Positions 15,224 to 24,097 of a stretch of DNA of 62,143 nucleotides are shown here, piece by piece. Within the stretch, counting starts at the first letter, position 1. Each line of letters starts with the position of its first letter. Below the pieces are notes generated by a model. That model ran no database searches. It was not told the origin of the DNA and was given only the letters and a program-made list of their open reading frames with translations. Source of the stretch: Massilia mucilaginosa (GTDB taxonomy: Bacteria > Pseudomonadota > Gammaproteobacteria > Burkholderiales > Burkholderiaceae_D). Position numbers and translations under genes: made by a program. The stretch covers positions 1 to 62,143 of the forward strand of contig NZ_WHJH01000042.1 of NCBI RefSeq assembly GCF_011682145.1. Reading direction: 5' to 3'.

Positions 15224-17965
15224 ATGGACTCTTTACGCCCGCTCCCACCCCGCTTTCAGCCGCGCCCGGTACTCACCGCCATTTCCCTGCTGTTACTCGG
15301 CTGCACCACCCTCGCCGTCGCGCAAACGGCCCCGCCGCGCGGCCCCGGCCCGTCGGAAATCGTGTTCCCATCGATCGATCCGCCCGACATCAAGCCCGGC
15401 CGCGCGCCGGCGGTCGACCTGCGCCTCTTGCCGCAAGGCGCGCAGGTATCCTTGCCCAGCCAGGACATGGGCCACATTTTCATGCGCGTGCCGCCCACTT
15501 TGGCCGACACCCAATCGTCCACCCAGGTAGCCGATAGCGTGATCGCACCGCTGCTGGCCGCGCTCAAGTTCGAAGGCGGCCTGCGCCGTCTCGGGCGCGC
15601 TCCCGAAGCCGGCCTGGCGCAGGTGCGCCCGCAGCTGGCCGGCATGGCCGAGCTGCTCGCCACCGAATACCAGGGCAACGAAAAAGCCACCCGCCCGCGC
15701 ACCCTCGACATGGTCGACGCCTTCCTCGGCAAGCGCGCGCCGACCGACGATGTCGAACGCAACCTCTTGATCGCGCGCGGCCTGACCTACGCCCAGTTCA
15801 AGGCCGACATCGAACGCCAGGAAATCGTCTACCCCTTCATGCAGGTCGAAGGCGGCGTGCCGATCGAGCACACCATGCTGCTGGCCTCGCGCTGGGAAGG
15901 CCAGGGCATCACCAGCGTGCGCGGTTCGCTCATCAACCGCTACACGCTCGCCAACGCCCGTCCGCAAAGCGCCGAAGGGGCCGAGCTGCGCGCCTATGCG
16001 GCCCTGAAAGCGGTGCGCGGCATCGACAGCGTGGACGGCCGCCGCGTGAGCGACGGTCCCGCGCTGGTGTTGCTGCCTTATGGTAACGACGCCGCCGGCG
16101 GCGTCTCGCTGCGCTACGCCTGGCGCATGGTGATCGAGGGCGTCAGCTTCGGCCGCCCGGTGCCGTTCCGGGTCTGGTCCGACGCCGCCAGCGGCGTCAT
16201 CCTCAAAATGCGGCCGCTGGTCTCCGACGTCACCGCCACCGGCACGGTGTGGCGGCGCGATCCCGGCACCGGGGCCAGCCAGGTGCGCAGCTTCGCGGTC
16301 GATCCCGCCGTCGCCGGACAGTACACGCTCAAGCTGGCCGGCGTGGCCTCGCGCGTGGACCACCAGAACGACGGCTTCGACGCCCAGGACGTGTCGGTCT
16401 CGAGCACCCTGGGCGGCAGCAGCGCCACCCTGGCCAACTTCAACCAGGCGCCGATCAACAACGGCGCCGCCGGTATCTGTTCCAGCGGCGGCAACCCGGG
16501 CTTCCAGCAGGTGAACTATTTCGGCGTGTTCCACCTGAACTGGAAGCAATCGATCTCGCACGGGATCTTCACGCCGTTCCCGACCAACCCCTGGAATCCG
16601 CGCCTCGAATCGGTCTCGGCCGGCTGCAACGCCTGGTCCAGCATGGACTTCGGCGCCTGCCAGGGCTACTTCGACGCCGCCTGTCCGAACTTTTCGGATG
16701 GCACCGCGAGCGCCCCCAACTACATGAACTTCGCCCACGACAACACCATCGTCGGCCACGAACTGGCGCACAACGCCGTGCAGCGCTTCACCGATGGCCG
16801 CCCCGCCAACTGGTGCGGCATGGCACCGTGCGCCATGCCGGTGGGCATGGGTTTGATGCACGACCTGGCCGACGCCTGGGCCGACCATTTCGATAACACC
16901 AACTGCACCGCCGGCTGGACCGCCAAGAACCTGGGCGGCGTCAACGCCAGCAACAACTGCCAGGGCAGCCGCGGCCACCACGAGGGCGGTGGCCTGCCGC
17001 GCCTGCACGAGGTAACGACGCCGTTCAATCCCGCCACCCCGGGCGACCATTTCCCGGAACACCGCGACCTCGCCAGCGGCCCCTACGCCGACATGCAGAT
17101 CGGCTCGGCGATCCTGTGGCAAGTGCGCGAGGGCATGCGCAGCAAGTGCCGGCCGTCCGGACATCCGCAGTATTTCGTGCGCTTCACGCGCGCGCTCAAG
17201 AACGCCGGCCTGTCGGGCCCGGTGGGCGGGGGCGACCGCGGCATCTATAACCTGCTGCGCGACCTCGAACTCGAAATGGTCGAGCAATGGGCCACCTCCG
17301 GCTTAGCCGGAGGGCCGCCGGCCTTTGCCCACAACGGCAACCACACCACCAACAAGGTGCTGGCCGGGTTCGCCAAGGGCGGCGTGTTCGCCGTGCCGTC
17401 GGCCTGCATCGACGGCGACCCGGGCACCTCGGACGCGGCCATCTGCCCCAGCGGCGAGAATGGCGGCGACGCCGTGATCGACATGAACGACAACGACCTG
17501 GGCGACGACATGGTGGTCGACGGCATTACGCACCGCGAAACCGACTTCCTCAAGCTGGGCGGCGCCGCGCCCACCTTCCAGGTCTGGACCGGACCGCGTT
17601 TCCGCTTCACCGGCACCAGCGCGCGCCCGGTCAGCGGCACCGCGATCTGCAACGCCAAGTTCATTGTCGAGGCGTCCACCGACCAGGCCTTCTCGCCGGC
17701 CTCGACCGTCAACAGCGGCTGGCTCAACGTCGACCTGAACACCGCCACGCCGGCGTCGCCCGAATGCTCCGGCACCTGGACCCCGACGCCGGCCCAGTGG
17801 ACCACCCTGCAGGCTGGCGGCCACCTCACGCGCCTGTACTACCGCACCCGCACGCGCGACGCGCTCAATGCCAACGAACGCGTCTCGACCTCGCCCGGGG
17901 CCGGCCTGTGGACCGTGCCGCCGCCGTACGCCGTCATCACCACCACGGGAGGATCGGACTACTGA
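15224..17965 (+). CDS. Secreted fungalysin-like (M36) zinc metallopeptidase, variant active site
   Basis: 913 residues. Signal peptide (cleavage near AVAQT), a long propeptide-like region of about 350 residues, then the peptidase part with HELAH at 512-516 in IVGHELAHNAVQRFTDG. The third zinc-ligand segment of M36 enzymes (usually GEGWSD) appears as ADAWAD with Asp550 in place of Glu. A C-terminal region has DNDLGDDMV and fibronectin-like stretches. AAGGA lies 8 bases before the ATG. The stop codon overlaps the next start by one base (TGATG), so the two proteins are translationally coupled. Peptidase family is inferred; the Glu-to-Asp change may alter activity. Confidence 0.78.
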   Translation: MDSLRPLPPRFQPRPVLTAISLLLLGCTTLAVAQTAPPRGPGPSEIVFPSIDPPDIKPGRAPAVDLRLLPQGAQVSLPSQDMGHIFMRVPPTLADTQSSTQVADSVIAPLLAALKFEGGLRRLGRAPEAGLAQVRPQLAGMAELLATEYQGNEKATRPRTLDMVDAFLGKRAPTDDVERNLLIARGLTYAQFKADIERQEIVYPFMQVEGGVPIEHTMLLASRWEGQGITSVRGSLINRYTLANARPQSAEGAELRAYAALKAVRGIDSVDGRRVSDGPALVLLPYGNDAAGGVSLRYAWRMVIEGVSFGRPVPFRVWSDAASGVILKMRPLVSDVTATGTVWRRDPGTGASQVRSFAVDPAVAGQYTLKLAGVASRVDHQNDGFDAQDVSVSSTLGGSSATLANFNQAPINNGAAGICSSGGNPGFQQVNYFGVFHLNWKQSISHGIFTPFPTNPWNPRLESVSAGCNAWSSMDFGACQGYFDAACPNFSDGTASAPNYMNFAHDNTIVGHELAHNAVQRFTDGRPANWCGMAPCAMPVGMGLMHDLADAWADHFDNTNCTAGWTAKNLGGVNASNNCQGSRGHHEGGGLPRLHEVTTPFNPATPGDHFPEHRDLASGPYADMQIGSAILWQVREGMRSKCRPSGHPQYFVRFTRALKNAGLSGPVGGGDRGIYNLLRDLELEMVEQWATSGLAGGPPAFAHNGNHTTNKVLAGFAKGGVFAVPSACIDGDPGTSDAAICPSGENGGDAVIDMNDNDLGDDMVVDGITHRETDFLKLGGAAPTFQVWTGPRFRFTGTSARPVSGTAICNAKFIVEASTDQAFSPASTVNSGWLNVDLNTATPASPECSGTWTPTPAQWTTLQAGGHLTRLYYRTRTRDALNANERVSTSPGAGLWTVPPPYAVITTTGGSDY

Positions 17966-19929
17966 TGCGCATTCCATCGCAGCGTGCCGGGCGCCTGATC
18001 GCCGCCCTGCTCGCCACCCTTGCCTGCGGCCAGGCCGCCGCCGCTGTTCCTTTGCCGGCGGCGCGCCGGGTGCTCGATCCTCCCCTGGCGGGCGCCGCCA
18101 TGACCGTGGTCGACGGCCGCCTGTGGGTGGCCAGCCGTGGCGGCGGCCTGATCGGTTTTGAGCGCGGCGCGCGCAGCATGCGTTTCGATCTGGGCCAGGG
18201 CTTGCCCTCGGCCGTGGTGCAGGAACTGGCCAGCCTGCCCGACGGCCGCCTGGCCGCCGGCACCCAGGCCGGGCTGGTCCTGCTCGACCCGCGCAACGGC
18301 GCCAGCGAAGCCATCGCGCCGCCCGGCATGGAGGGGCACGGCATGGCCGCCGACCTGGTGCTGGCGTCCAGCCGGGGCAGCTCGCTGCTGTTCCAGCTCA
18401 CGGCGCGCGAGCCCGACGGCGCCGAAGGCCAGGCCGGCACCTCGCTGTGGCACTGGGATGGCGCGCGCGTGCAGGCGTGGAACCCGGGCCTGGGCGGGGC
18501 GCTGGTGGCCACCGCCGGCACGGTGGAGCGCGCCGACGGCTGTTTCCACGTGGCCGGCATGCAGGTCGACGGCGCCGCGCAGCAGCCCTGGTACGCGCGC
18601 CAGTGCGGCGCCGTGCAGCGTACCTGGCGCCTGGCCGAGGGCGTCCCCGCCGCCACGGTCGGCATAGCCGCCCTCGCCCGCGCGCCGGACGGCCGCTCCA
18701 GCGCGCTGGTGATGGTGACCCAGCCATCGGCCGACCCGGCCTCGCGCCGCCATGTCGTGATGACCTTGGGCGACGACGGCCGCCTGGCTCCCCATTGCTC
18801 GCAGGCCAGCTTCAGGGAACCGGTGACCGGGCTGGTGCACGCCGGCTCCGAGCTGATCGTCGCCCGCGCCGGCGCCGGCCTGCATGCGCTGGGCTGCGGC
18901 GAGCCCAGGGCGCTGTCCGACGACGCGCGCCTGGGCAACGCCACCGCCCTGATCCGCGATGCCCGCCTGGGCCTGCTGGTGGCCACCGATGCCGCTGTCT
19001 GGCAACTCGGCGCCGACGGCGCGCCGCTGGCCATGACGCCTGCGCCCGGGCGCGAGATTCCCATCGACGCCCTGCCGATGGAAGTGAAAGCGGGCGGCGC
19101 GCTGGTGCTGCTCAGTTCGCCCATTGACGGACCGCTCGAACTGGCGCGCACCCCGGGCGGCTGGCGCGTGGTGCGCCAGTGGCGCGCCGGGATCGACCTG
19201 CCGTCCGCCGTGTACGGGCCGGCCGCCTACGCCGGGCCGGACCAGGTGCTTGCGGTGCAACTGTCGCAGGGCCTGCTGCGCCTGCGGCAAGGGCAGGCGC
19301 AAGCGGTGCCGCTGGAACCAGGCGCGCTGCCGCTCGATGTGGCGGTCACGCCGGGCGGGATCTGGATCGCGGCCGGCAGCACGCCCTTCGGCGGCGCGGC
19401 CGGCCTGCACTACCTGCCCAACGAGGGCGGCGCCCGCTTCGTGGCGCTGCCCGACCGCCAGGCGCAGCCGAGTGGAAGGCTGCTGGCCTGGCCCGACGGC
19501 CGCATCTGGGCCGGTACCCGCATCGGGATTATCGAAGCCGATCCCAAGGGCGCTGCGCGGCGCGTGTCGGCCGACCGGGTCGAAGCCTTGTTCCGCAATA
19601 GCGCGCGCAATATCGTCGGCGCGGTCGGCGCCAGCGTGCAGCGCTGGGACGGCGAACGCATGCTGCCGGTGCTGTTTGCGATCGAGCCTGCGCCGGCCCG
19701 CGCGCTCGGGCATCCGGTCGACCTGGTGATCGACGATGCGGGCCGCTGGGTGATTCTGTTTTCGGGAGGGCAGCTGGTGCTGCTCGATGCCCAGCTGCGC
19801 CACGTGGCCACGCTCGACGAGCGATCCGGCATTCCGCCTTCAAGCCGGCGCCTGCTCTACGTGCCAGGATCAAACGAAGTGCTGATCGGCTCGGCCCGGG
19901 AAGGACTGTTTTCGCTGAGCTGGCCTTGA
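17965..19929 (+). CDS. Exported beta-propeller-like protein
   Basis: 654 residues with a signal peptide (cleavage near AAAAV) followed by many repeated strands of the form G-x-LWVASRGGGLIGF, DGRLAAGTQAGLVLLD, PGGIWIAAGS and DGRIWAGTRIGIIEAD, resembling the two-component-regulator propeller repeats. No membrane helix or output domain follows, so it is probably a free periplasmic or secreted propeller. It starts at the base where the peptidase stop ends (TGATG) and so is made with it; it may be a substrate, inhibitor or targeting partner. Specific role unknown. Confidence 0.7.
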   Translation: MRIPSQRAGRLIAALLATLACGQAAAAVPLPAARRVLDPPLAGAAMTVVDGRLWVASRGGGLIGFERGARSMRFDLGQGLPSAVVQELASLPDGRLAAGTQAGLVLLDPRNGASEAIAPPGMEGHGMAADLVLASSRGSSLLFQLTAREPDGAEGQAGTSLWHWDGARVQAWNPGLGGALVATAGTVERADGCFHVAGMQVDGAAQQPWYARQCGAVQRTWRLAEGVPAATVGIAALARAPDGRSSALVMVTQPSADPASRRHVVMTLGDDGRLAPHCSQASFREPVTGLVHAGSELIVARAGAGLHALGCGEPRALSDDARLGNATALIRDARLGLLVATDAAVWQLGADGAPLAMTPAPGREIPIDALPMEVKAGGALVLLSSPIDGPLELARTPGGWRVVRQWRAGIDLPSAVYGPAAYAGPDQVLAVQLSQGLLRLRQGQAQAVPLEPGALPLDVAVTPGGIWIAAGSTPFGGAAGLHYLPNEGGARFVALPDRQAQPSGRLLAWPDGRIWAGTRIGIIEADPKGAARRVSADRVEALFRNSARNIVGAVGASVQRWDGERMLPVLFAIEPAPARALGHPVDLVIDDAGRWVILFSGGQLVLLDAQLRHVATLDERSGIPPSSRRLLYVPGSNEVLIGSAREGLFSLSWP

Positions 19930-19938
19930 GGTGCGATC

Positions 19939-21021
19939 TCAATCGCAGATGTAGTCTTCCGTGCCGGTAAATTTGAAACACTTTGGTTTCCGGTCGGTTC
20001 CGCTCATGGTGGCCAGGCCGGTGCAATACGCGATGTGCTGGTTGTTACCCCATGACTTGATGTCGGCCTGGTCGCCCAGCAGATCGAGCTGCTGCTTGAG
20101 CGTGTTCGCATCGTCGGCAACGCAGGCATAGTTCGCGTAATCGCGCCTGGTCGGCAGATCGGGATGGATCGCGAGGTCGTCTTCGAAGCCTTTCTTCATT
20201 CTTTCCCAGCTCACACCGCCGGTGGTGAACATGGCGCGCGGTTTCCACTCGGTGGTGTACAGGCGGGCATACAGCGCCTGTCCGAAGCGGTCCTTGGTCA
20301 GCTCGACCGCCGTGTTCACCGCCTGGTGCATTTCCTGGTCCGATCCGTACCATTTCTGGTCATGATATTCCTTGTTGACCACATGGAAATTCATATAGTA
20401 GGGATCGAGTTTGACTGCGCTGGCATACATCGGTTCGAATTTTTCGCGGCGCCATCCCTGCGCCAGGCCGATTTGCAGCATGCCGGAATACCAGGCGGGA
20501 TTATGTTTGGCGAGCGCGCCGAGTTTGTCGAATTGGTGCCTGGCGTCTTCCATCCGGCTCTCGAAAACGGATCGCGCATCGCCGCTGACGGTCGACGAAA
20601 CACCGCGTCCGCGCGCATACCAGCCATAGTTCACGGAATTGAGGGCCAGTGCCAGTTTCGGGCCGTTCGACTTCGGCGACGCTGCCTGCCAGGCTGCCAG
20701 CGAGGCCTGTTGGGCTTTCCACTCCTGTTCGGTGCGCTGCGAACTGGTGCAGCCCACGAAGGACTTCGCTATGCCCCGGAAAAATATCGACAAGGCGGAC
20801 ATGCCGTCCGGCGTGGTCGAGCGTTTGGTGGAATATTGCTGGTACAGTTGATCGAGCTGTTTGTAGTTCCTTTCCAAAAACAGCCGGTTGACCGCGTCGG
20901 CTTCCAGGTCCGCCGGACGCACCGACGGGTTTTCCACGCAGGCGTGGACCGGCTGCGCGGAGAACAGCAGCAGGCCTGCCAATGCCGGGATGATCGCCAT
21001 TCTGTGGAGTGTGATTGTCAT
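19939..21021 (-). CDS. Exported hypothetical protein (DUF4034-like)
   Basis: 360 residues with a signal peptide ending near VHACV. The central part, with WYARGRGVSSTVS, HNPAWYSGMLQIGLAQGW and LDPYYMNFHVV, resembles proteins annotated as DUF4034, which are helical and TPR-like. Cysteines at the mature N-terminus and near the C-terminus (KPKCFKF, YICD) could form disulfides. Weak ribosome site before 21021; an ATG at 21000 is an alternative. It converges on the propeller gene with 9 bases between stops. Confidence 0.65.
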   Translation of the reverse strand: MTITLHRMAIIPALAGLLLFSAQPVHACVENPSVRPADLEADAVNRLFLERNYKQLDQLYQQYSTKRSTTPDGMSALSIFFRGIAKSFVGCTSSQRTEQEWKAQQASLAAWQAASPKSNGPKLALALNSVNYGWYARGRGVSSTVSGDARSVFESRMEDARHQFDKLGALAKHNPAWYSGMLQIGLAQGWRREKFEPMYASAVKLDPYYMNFHVVNKEYHDQKWYGSDQEMHQAVNTAVELTKDRFGQALYARLYTTEWKPRAMFTTGGVSWERMKKGFEDDLAIHPDLPTRRDYANYACVADDANTLKQQLDLLGDQADIKSWGNNQHIAYCTGLATMSGTDRKPKCFKFTGTEDYICD

Positions 21022-21213
21022 GCAAATCCGATAGTCGAAGAAAAAGCGCGCCCGCAGGCGCTTGGGTTAACTGCGCAGCGACCGATAGTAAAGGTTTTCA
21101 GTGCGTGTGGGCAATCGCAATCAAGGCCTCATGATCGCTGCACTGGCGGTAAGATCAGGTTTTGCGATCCGCGCGAGCATCATCCAGGCAACGTCAACAC
21201 TCCGAAAGCGACC

Positions 21214-21627
21214 ATGACAAATCCACTGACAATCAACCAGGTTCTCGACCGGCTGGCGGCACTGGACGGGCAGCCGGTGGAAATCGACGGCATCCTGTGG
21301 GCCGATGACCAGGGCGGTTATGCGCTCATGCACTATCCCAAATCCGAGCGGCAGCCCAGGTTTTTCAACGGGGGAAGCGACTACCCGCCGGACATCTGGA
21401 TCGCCTTTGGCGCAGGCAGCCTGCAGCCGAATCTTGCGGCGCTCAAGCGCTGGGAAGGCAAGCGCGTGCGCATTCACGGACTGCTTCGCTCGGTGCAAAA
21501 CTTGCCGCAGTTTGGCGATCTGGGCAAGGGCGGCTTCGGTCCGTGGGGAGCGTGGCCGGCAGAGATCGAACCATATATTTTGCAGCGCGTCTCGGCCGAC
21601 GAACGCAGGCAAGCCGTGCCGCAATAA
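21214..21627 (+). CDS. Hypothetical protein
   Basis: 137 residues, no signal peptide. The pattern PVEIDGILWADDQGGYALMHYPKSE and GKRVRIHGLLRS suggests a small OB-like beta barrel, but I do not recognise a family. Upstream bases show only a weak purine stretch (CCGAAAGCGACC). Stands alone, divergent from the DUF4034-like gene. Confidence 0.6.
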   Translation: MTNPLTINQVLDRLAALDGQPVEIDGILWADDQGGYALMHYPKSERQPRFFNGGSDYPPDIWIAFGAGSLQPNLAALKRWEGKRVRIHGLLRSVQNLPQFGDLGKGGFGPWGAWPAEIEPYILQRVSADERRQAVPQ

Positions 21628-21736
21628 GGCGCCTGGTTCGTCGGGAGGTCTTCTGTTTCCACGTGCTTAAGAGCGCCTGACAAAACCCTGTAGTTACCTC
21701 AGCAGCAACAACCGCGTACACTGAGCCGTTCCGGCA

Positions 21737-21760
21737 GTCCGCTACCGGCCAAAAGCTGCC
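21737..21760. repeat. Left copy of imperfect inverted repeat
   Basis: A 24-base sequence GTCCGCTACCGGCCAAAAGC + TGCC that returns in inverted orientation at 22117-22140 with 20 of 24 bases identical. The two copies bracket one small gene. Confidence 0.65.
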
Positions 21761-21811
21761 GTTCAAAGCGACAACTAACGCTAGCCGATGGCCAGCCATG
21801 AAGGACTGATG

Positions 21812-22099
21812 ATGACCTCTGCGATAACGGATTTCTGGGTAGATAGCGATTGGTGCTTGGCTCACTATCTTTGTATTGACCTTGCACCCGTATTTTTTGA
21901 GATGCGCGACGAAGGATGGGCCGCGAGTATTCGCCCTACCGATTTCACTTCAATGTCGGCGGCGGACATAGATGCCGTACTTTGGGCCGCAGCCCACTGC
22001 CCAGTTGCTGCTATCAAAGTCAGATTGAGTAGCGGAGAAGTTGTCGATGCGAATAGCGCCGTGCTCAAGACTTTGGCCAGACGTTCATCTAGCAGTTAG
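21812..22099 (+). CDS. Small hypothetical protein between inverted repeats
   Basis: 95 residues, acidic N-terminal half, no signal peptide, no family recognised. AAGGA (21801-21805) lies 6 bases before the ATG at 21812 and 3 before an adjacent ATG at 21809. GC content is lower and codon use differs from neighbours (TTTGTATTGAC, GATGCGAATAGC). It is flanked by an imperfect 24-base inverted repeat, which suggests a mobile single-gene cassette. Confidence 0.55.
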   Translation: MTSAITDFWVDSDWCLAHYLCIDLAPVFFEMRDEGWAASIRPTDFTSMSAADIDAVLWAAAHCPVAAIKVRLSSGEVVDANSAVLKTLARRSSSS

Positions 22100-22116
22100 A
22101 GCGAGGATCGCAGTGT

Positions 22117-22140
22117 GGCTGCTTTGGGGCGATAGCGGAC
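22117..22140. repeat. Right copy of imperfect inverted repeat
   Basis: GGCTGCTTTGGGGCGATAGC + GGAC, the inverted partner of 21737-21760 (20 of 24 positions). It begins 17 bases past the stop of the small gene. Confidence 0.65.
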
Positions 22141-22749
22141 GTACAAGACCAACATCCTGGCACCAAGATAGTGGCCGTGTTCGCAGACGGACTGATGCCA
22201 TGGCCCAGGCACTTCTGCCTGAAGACCCCCTGGTCGCTTGTAGCAGATCATCTCCCCGCCCATAGCCCATCGCTGAAAGGCGCAAGACCGCGCATCAACG
22301 ATCGCGCAACCCGGCCCGGGATCTTGTTCGTGGGTGGCTTCAGCGCTTCCGAAGACTGCGCATTCGATATGAGCGACGAGCAGACATCCATCAGGCGTTC
22401 CTTTCGCTTGCCTGCTCGCTCATCTTTTGGCGGTATGTCGAACGCTTTTGTCAGGCGTTCTGAGGCAGATCAAACTGTTGCCCTCTATTTTTGACGCGGA
22501 TTTCTCTCGTCGGCGCCATCGTCATCGCCCTGTTTATCTGGATGTTCCCCGAGAGCTTTGCGCACCTCGCGATCGGCGTCTATGTCGAGCAGCGCCACAT
22601 CCTGGAACTGCGCGGCATTTTCAAAAAAGCCTGTGCCGGCCATCCCGACGCCAGCCCCGCGGTGGACACAAGAGCAAGAAACGGATAGATCGCCGCCCCC
22701 GCCTTGCCTATGCTGGAACTCCGAACGACAACAGCAAAGGAATCGGCAA
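22141..22749. other. Intergenic region with hairpins, no supported gene
   Basis: 609 bases. The 10-mer TCAGGCGTTC occurs twice (about 22390 and 22452). ATGAGCGACGAGCAG near 22369 is nearly complementary to CTGCTCGCTCAT near 22415, giving a possible hairpin. A TTG-initiated 65-codon frame at 22491-22688 encodes one membrane-like helix followed by a short polar tail but has no ribosome site; it may be a gene remnant. Confidence 0.45.
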
Positions 22750-23514
22750 ATGAACGCATTATCAGGAAAAGTGGCGATTGTGACCGGGGCAAGTTCCGGT
22801 ATCGGTTACGAGACGGCCAAGTTGTTCGCGCGCGAGGGCGCCAAAGTGGTGGTCAGCGCGCGCCGCCAGGCCGAATTGAACGCCTTGGTCGCCGAGATCG
22901 CCAGCGGCGGCGGCGAAGCGATTGCCGTCGCCGGCGACATCGCGCATGAAGACACCGCCCGCGCCCTGGTGGAAGTGGCCGTCGGCAGCTTCGGCGGACT
23001 CGATATCGCCTTCAATAATGCCGGCATGACGGGCCAGAGCACGCCGGTAGCCGACTTGTCCGTGGCCGACTGGAACGCCATCCTGGCCACCAACCTGACC
23101 AGCGCCTTCCTGAACGCCAAATACCAGATTCCGGCCATGCTCAAGCGCGGCGGCGGCTCCCTCATTTTTACCTCGACCTTCGTCGGTCACACCGTGGGCT
23201 TTCCGGGCATGGGCGCCTATGCGGCAAGCAAGGCCGGCCTGATCGGCCTGATGCAGGTGATCGCCGTCGAATATGGCGCGCAGGGCATCCGCGCCAACGC
23301 GCTGCTGCCGGGCGGCACCGATACGCCGATGGGGCGCGCGTTCGCCAATACCCCCGAAGCGCGCGCCTTTGTCGAAGGCCTGTATGTCCTCAAGCGCCTG
23401 GCGCAGCCGCAGGAAATCGCGCGCTCGGCGCTGTATCTGGCGTCCGACGCCGCCAGTTTCACGACCGGATCGTGTCTGATCGTCGACGGCGGAGTGTCGA
23501 TCAACCGGACGTAA
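22750..23514 (+). CDS. Short-chain dehydrogenase/reductase
   Basis: 254-residue classical SDR: TGASSGIG at 13-20, NNAG near 90, a Ser in FTSTF, and YAASKAG as the catalytic motif, with LLPGGTDTPMG after it and VDGG near the C-terminus. This set is common in glucose-1-dehydrogenase-like and other 3-oxoacyl-reductase-like SDRs. Substrate unknown. AAAGGA lies about 8 bases before the ATG. Monocistronic by spacing. Confidence 0.9.
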   Translation: MNALSGKVAIVTGASSGIGYETAKLFAREGAKVVVSARRQAELNALVAEIASGGGEAIAVAGDIAHEDTARALVEVAVGSFGGLDIAFNNAGMTGQSTPVADLSVADWNAILATNLTSAFLNAKYQIPAMLKRGGGSLIFTSTFVGHTVGFPGMGAYAASKAGLIGLMQVIAVEYGAQGIRANALLPGGTDTPMGRAFANTPEARAFVEGLYVLKRLAQPQEIARSALYLASDAASFTTGSCLIVDGGVSINRT

Positions 23515-23592
23515 TGTGTTGCAGGATTGCCAGCGCGGGCGCGCCGTGACAAGATGACTGTCCACTTCCTCCACCGAAAGGCGCGTCCCGGC

Positions 23593-24093
23593 ATGTTTTC
23601 CTATCAATGCACCGCATGCGACGAGGTTCACGAAGGCATTCCCAGTTATGCCGCCATGGCCCCGCTCAGTTACGACCACGTTCCCGAGAACGAACGCGAG
23701 GCGCGTTGCCGGTTGGGCAGCGACGATTGCGTGATTGACGGCAGCACGTTTTTCGTGCGCGGCTGCATCGAGATTGCGGTCGAGGGCGAACAGGAACCGT
23801 TCGTGTGGGGCGTGTGGGTGTCGCTGAGCGCGGCCAGCTACCAGGCATGGGTGGACGCTTACGATCTCGACAAGCGCGCGCATATCGGCCCCTTCTTCGG
23901 CTGGCTCAATACCAGCCTGGCGCCGTATCCGGATCTAAGCAATTTCAAGACCCACGTGCACCTGCGCGATCACGGCCTGCGTCCCGTCATCGAGCTTGAT
24001 CATACCGAGCGTGCGCTCTCCATCGAGCAGCGCAAGGGCATCAGCCGCGAGCGCCTGGCCGAGATTCTCACCTTGATGAGGCACGGCCAGTAA
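23593..24093 (+). CDS. DUF2199-domain protein
   Basis: 166 residues. The N-terminal CTACDEVHEGIP zinc-ribbon-like start, ENEREARCRLGSDDCVIDG and FFVRGCIEIAVEGE-QEPFVWGVWVSLS match the DUF2199 pattern. Function unknown; the family is cytoplasmic and often stands alone. I chose the ATG at 23593 because family members begin right before the first Cys; an upstream ATG at 23554 is possible. It converges on the KfrA-like gene with 4 bases between stops. Confidence 0.82.
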   Translation: MFSYQCTACDEVHEGIPSYAAMAPLSYDHVPENEREARCRLGSDDCVIDGSTFFVRGCIEIAVEGEQEPFVWGVWVSLSAASYQAWVDAYDLDKRAHIGPFFGWLNTSLAPYPDLSNFKTHVHLRDHGLRPVIELDHTERALSIEQRKGISRERLAEILTLMRHGQ

Positions 24094-24097
24094 GGAT

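Noticed and set aside
22491-22688. Possible 65-residue membrane peptide with TTG start
   Set aside because: One membrane-like helix but no ribosome site, no family and no conserved context; may be a gene remnant.
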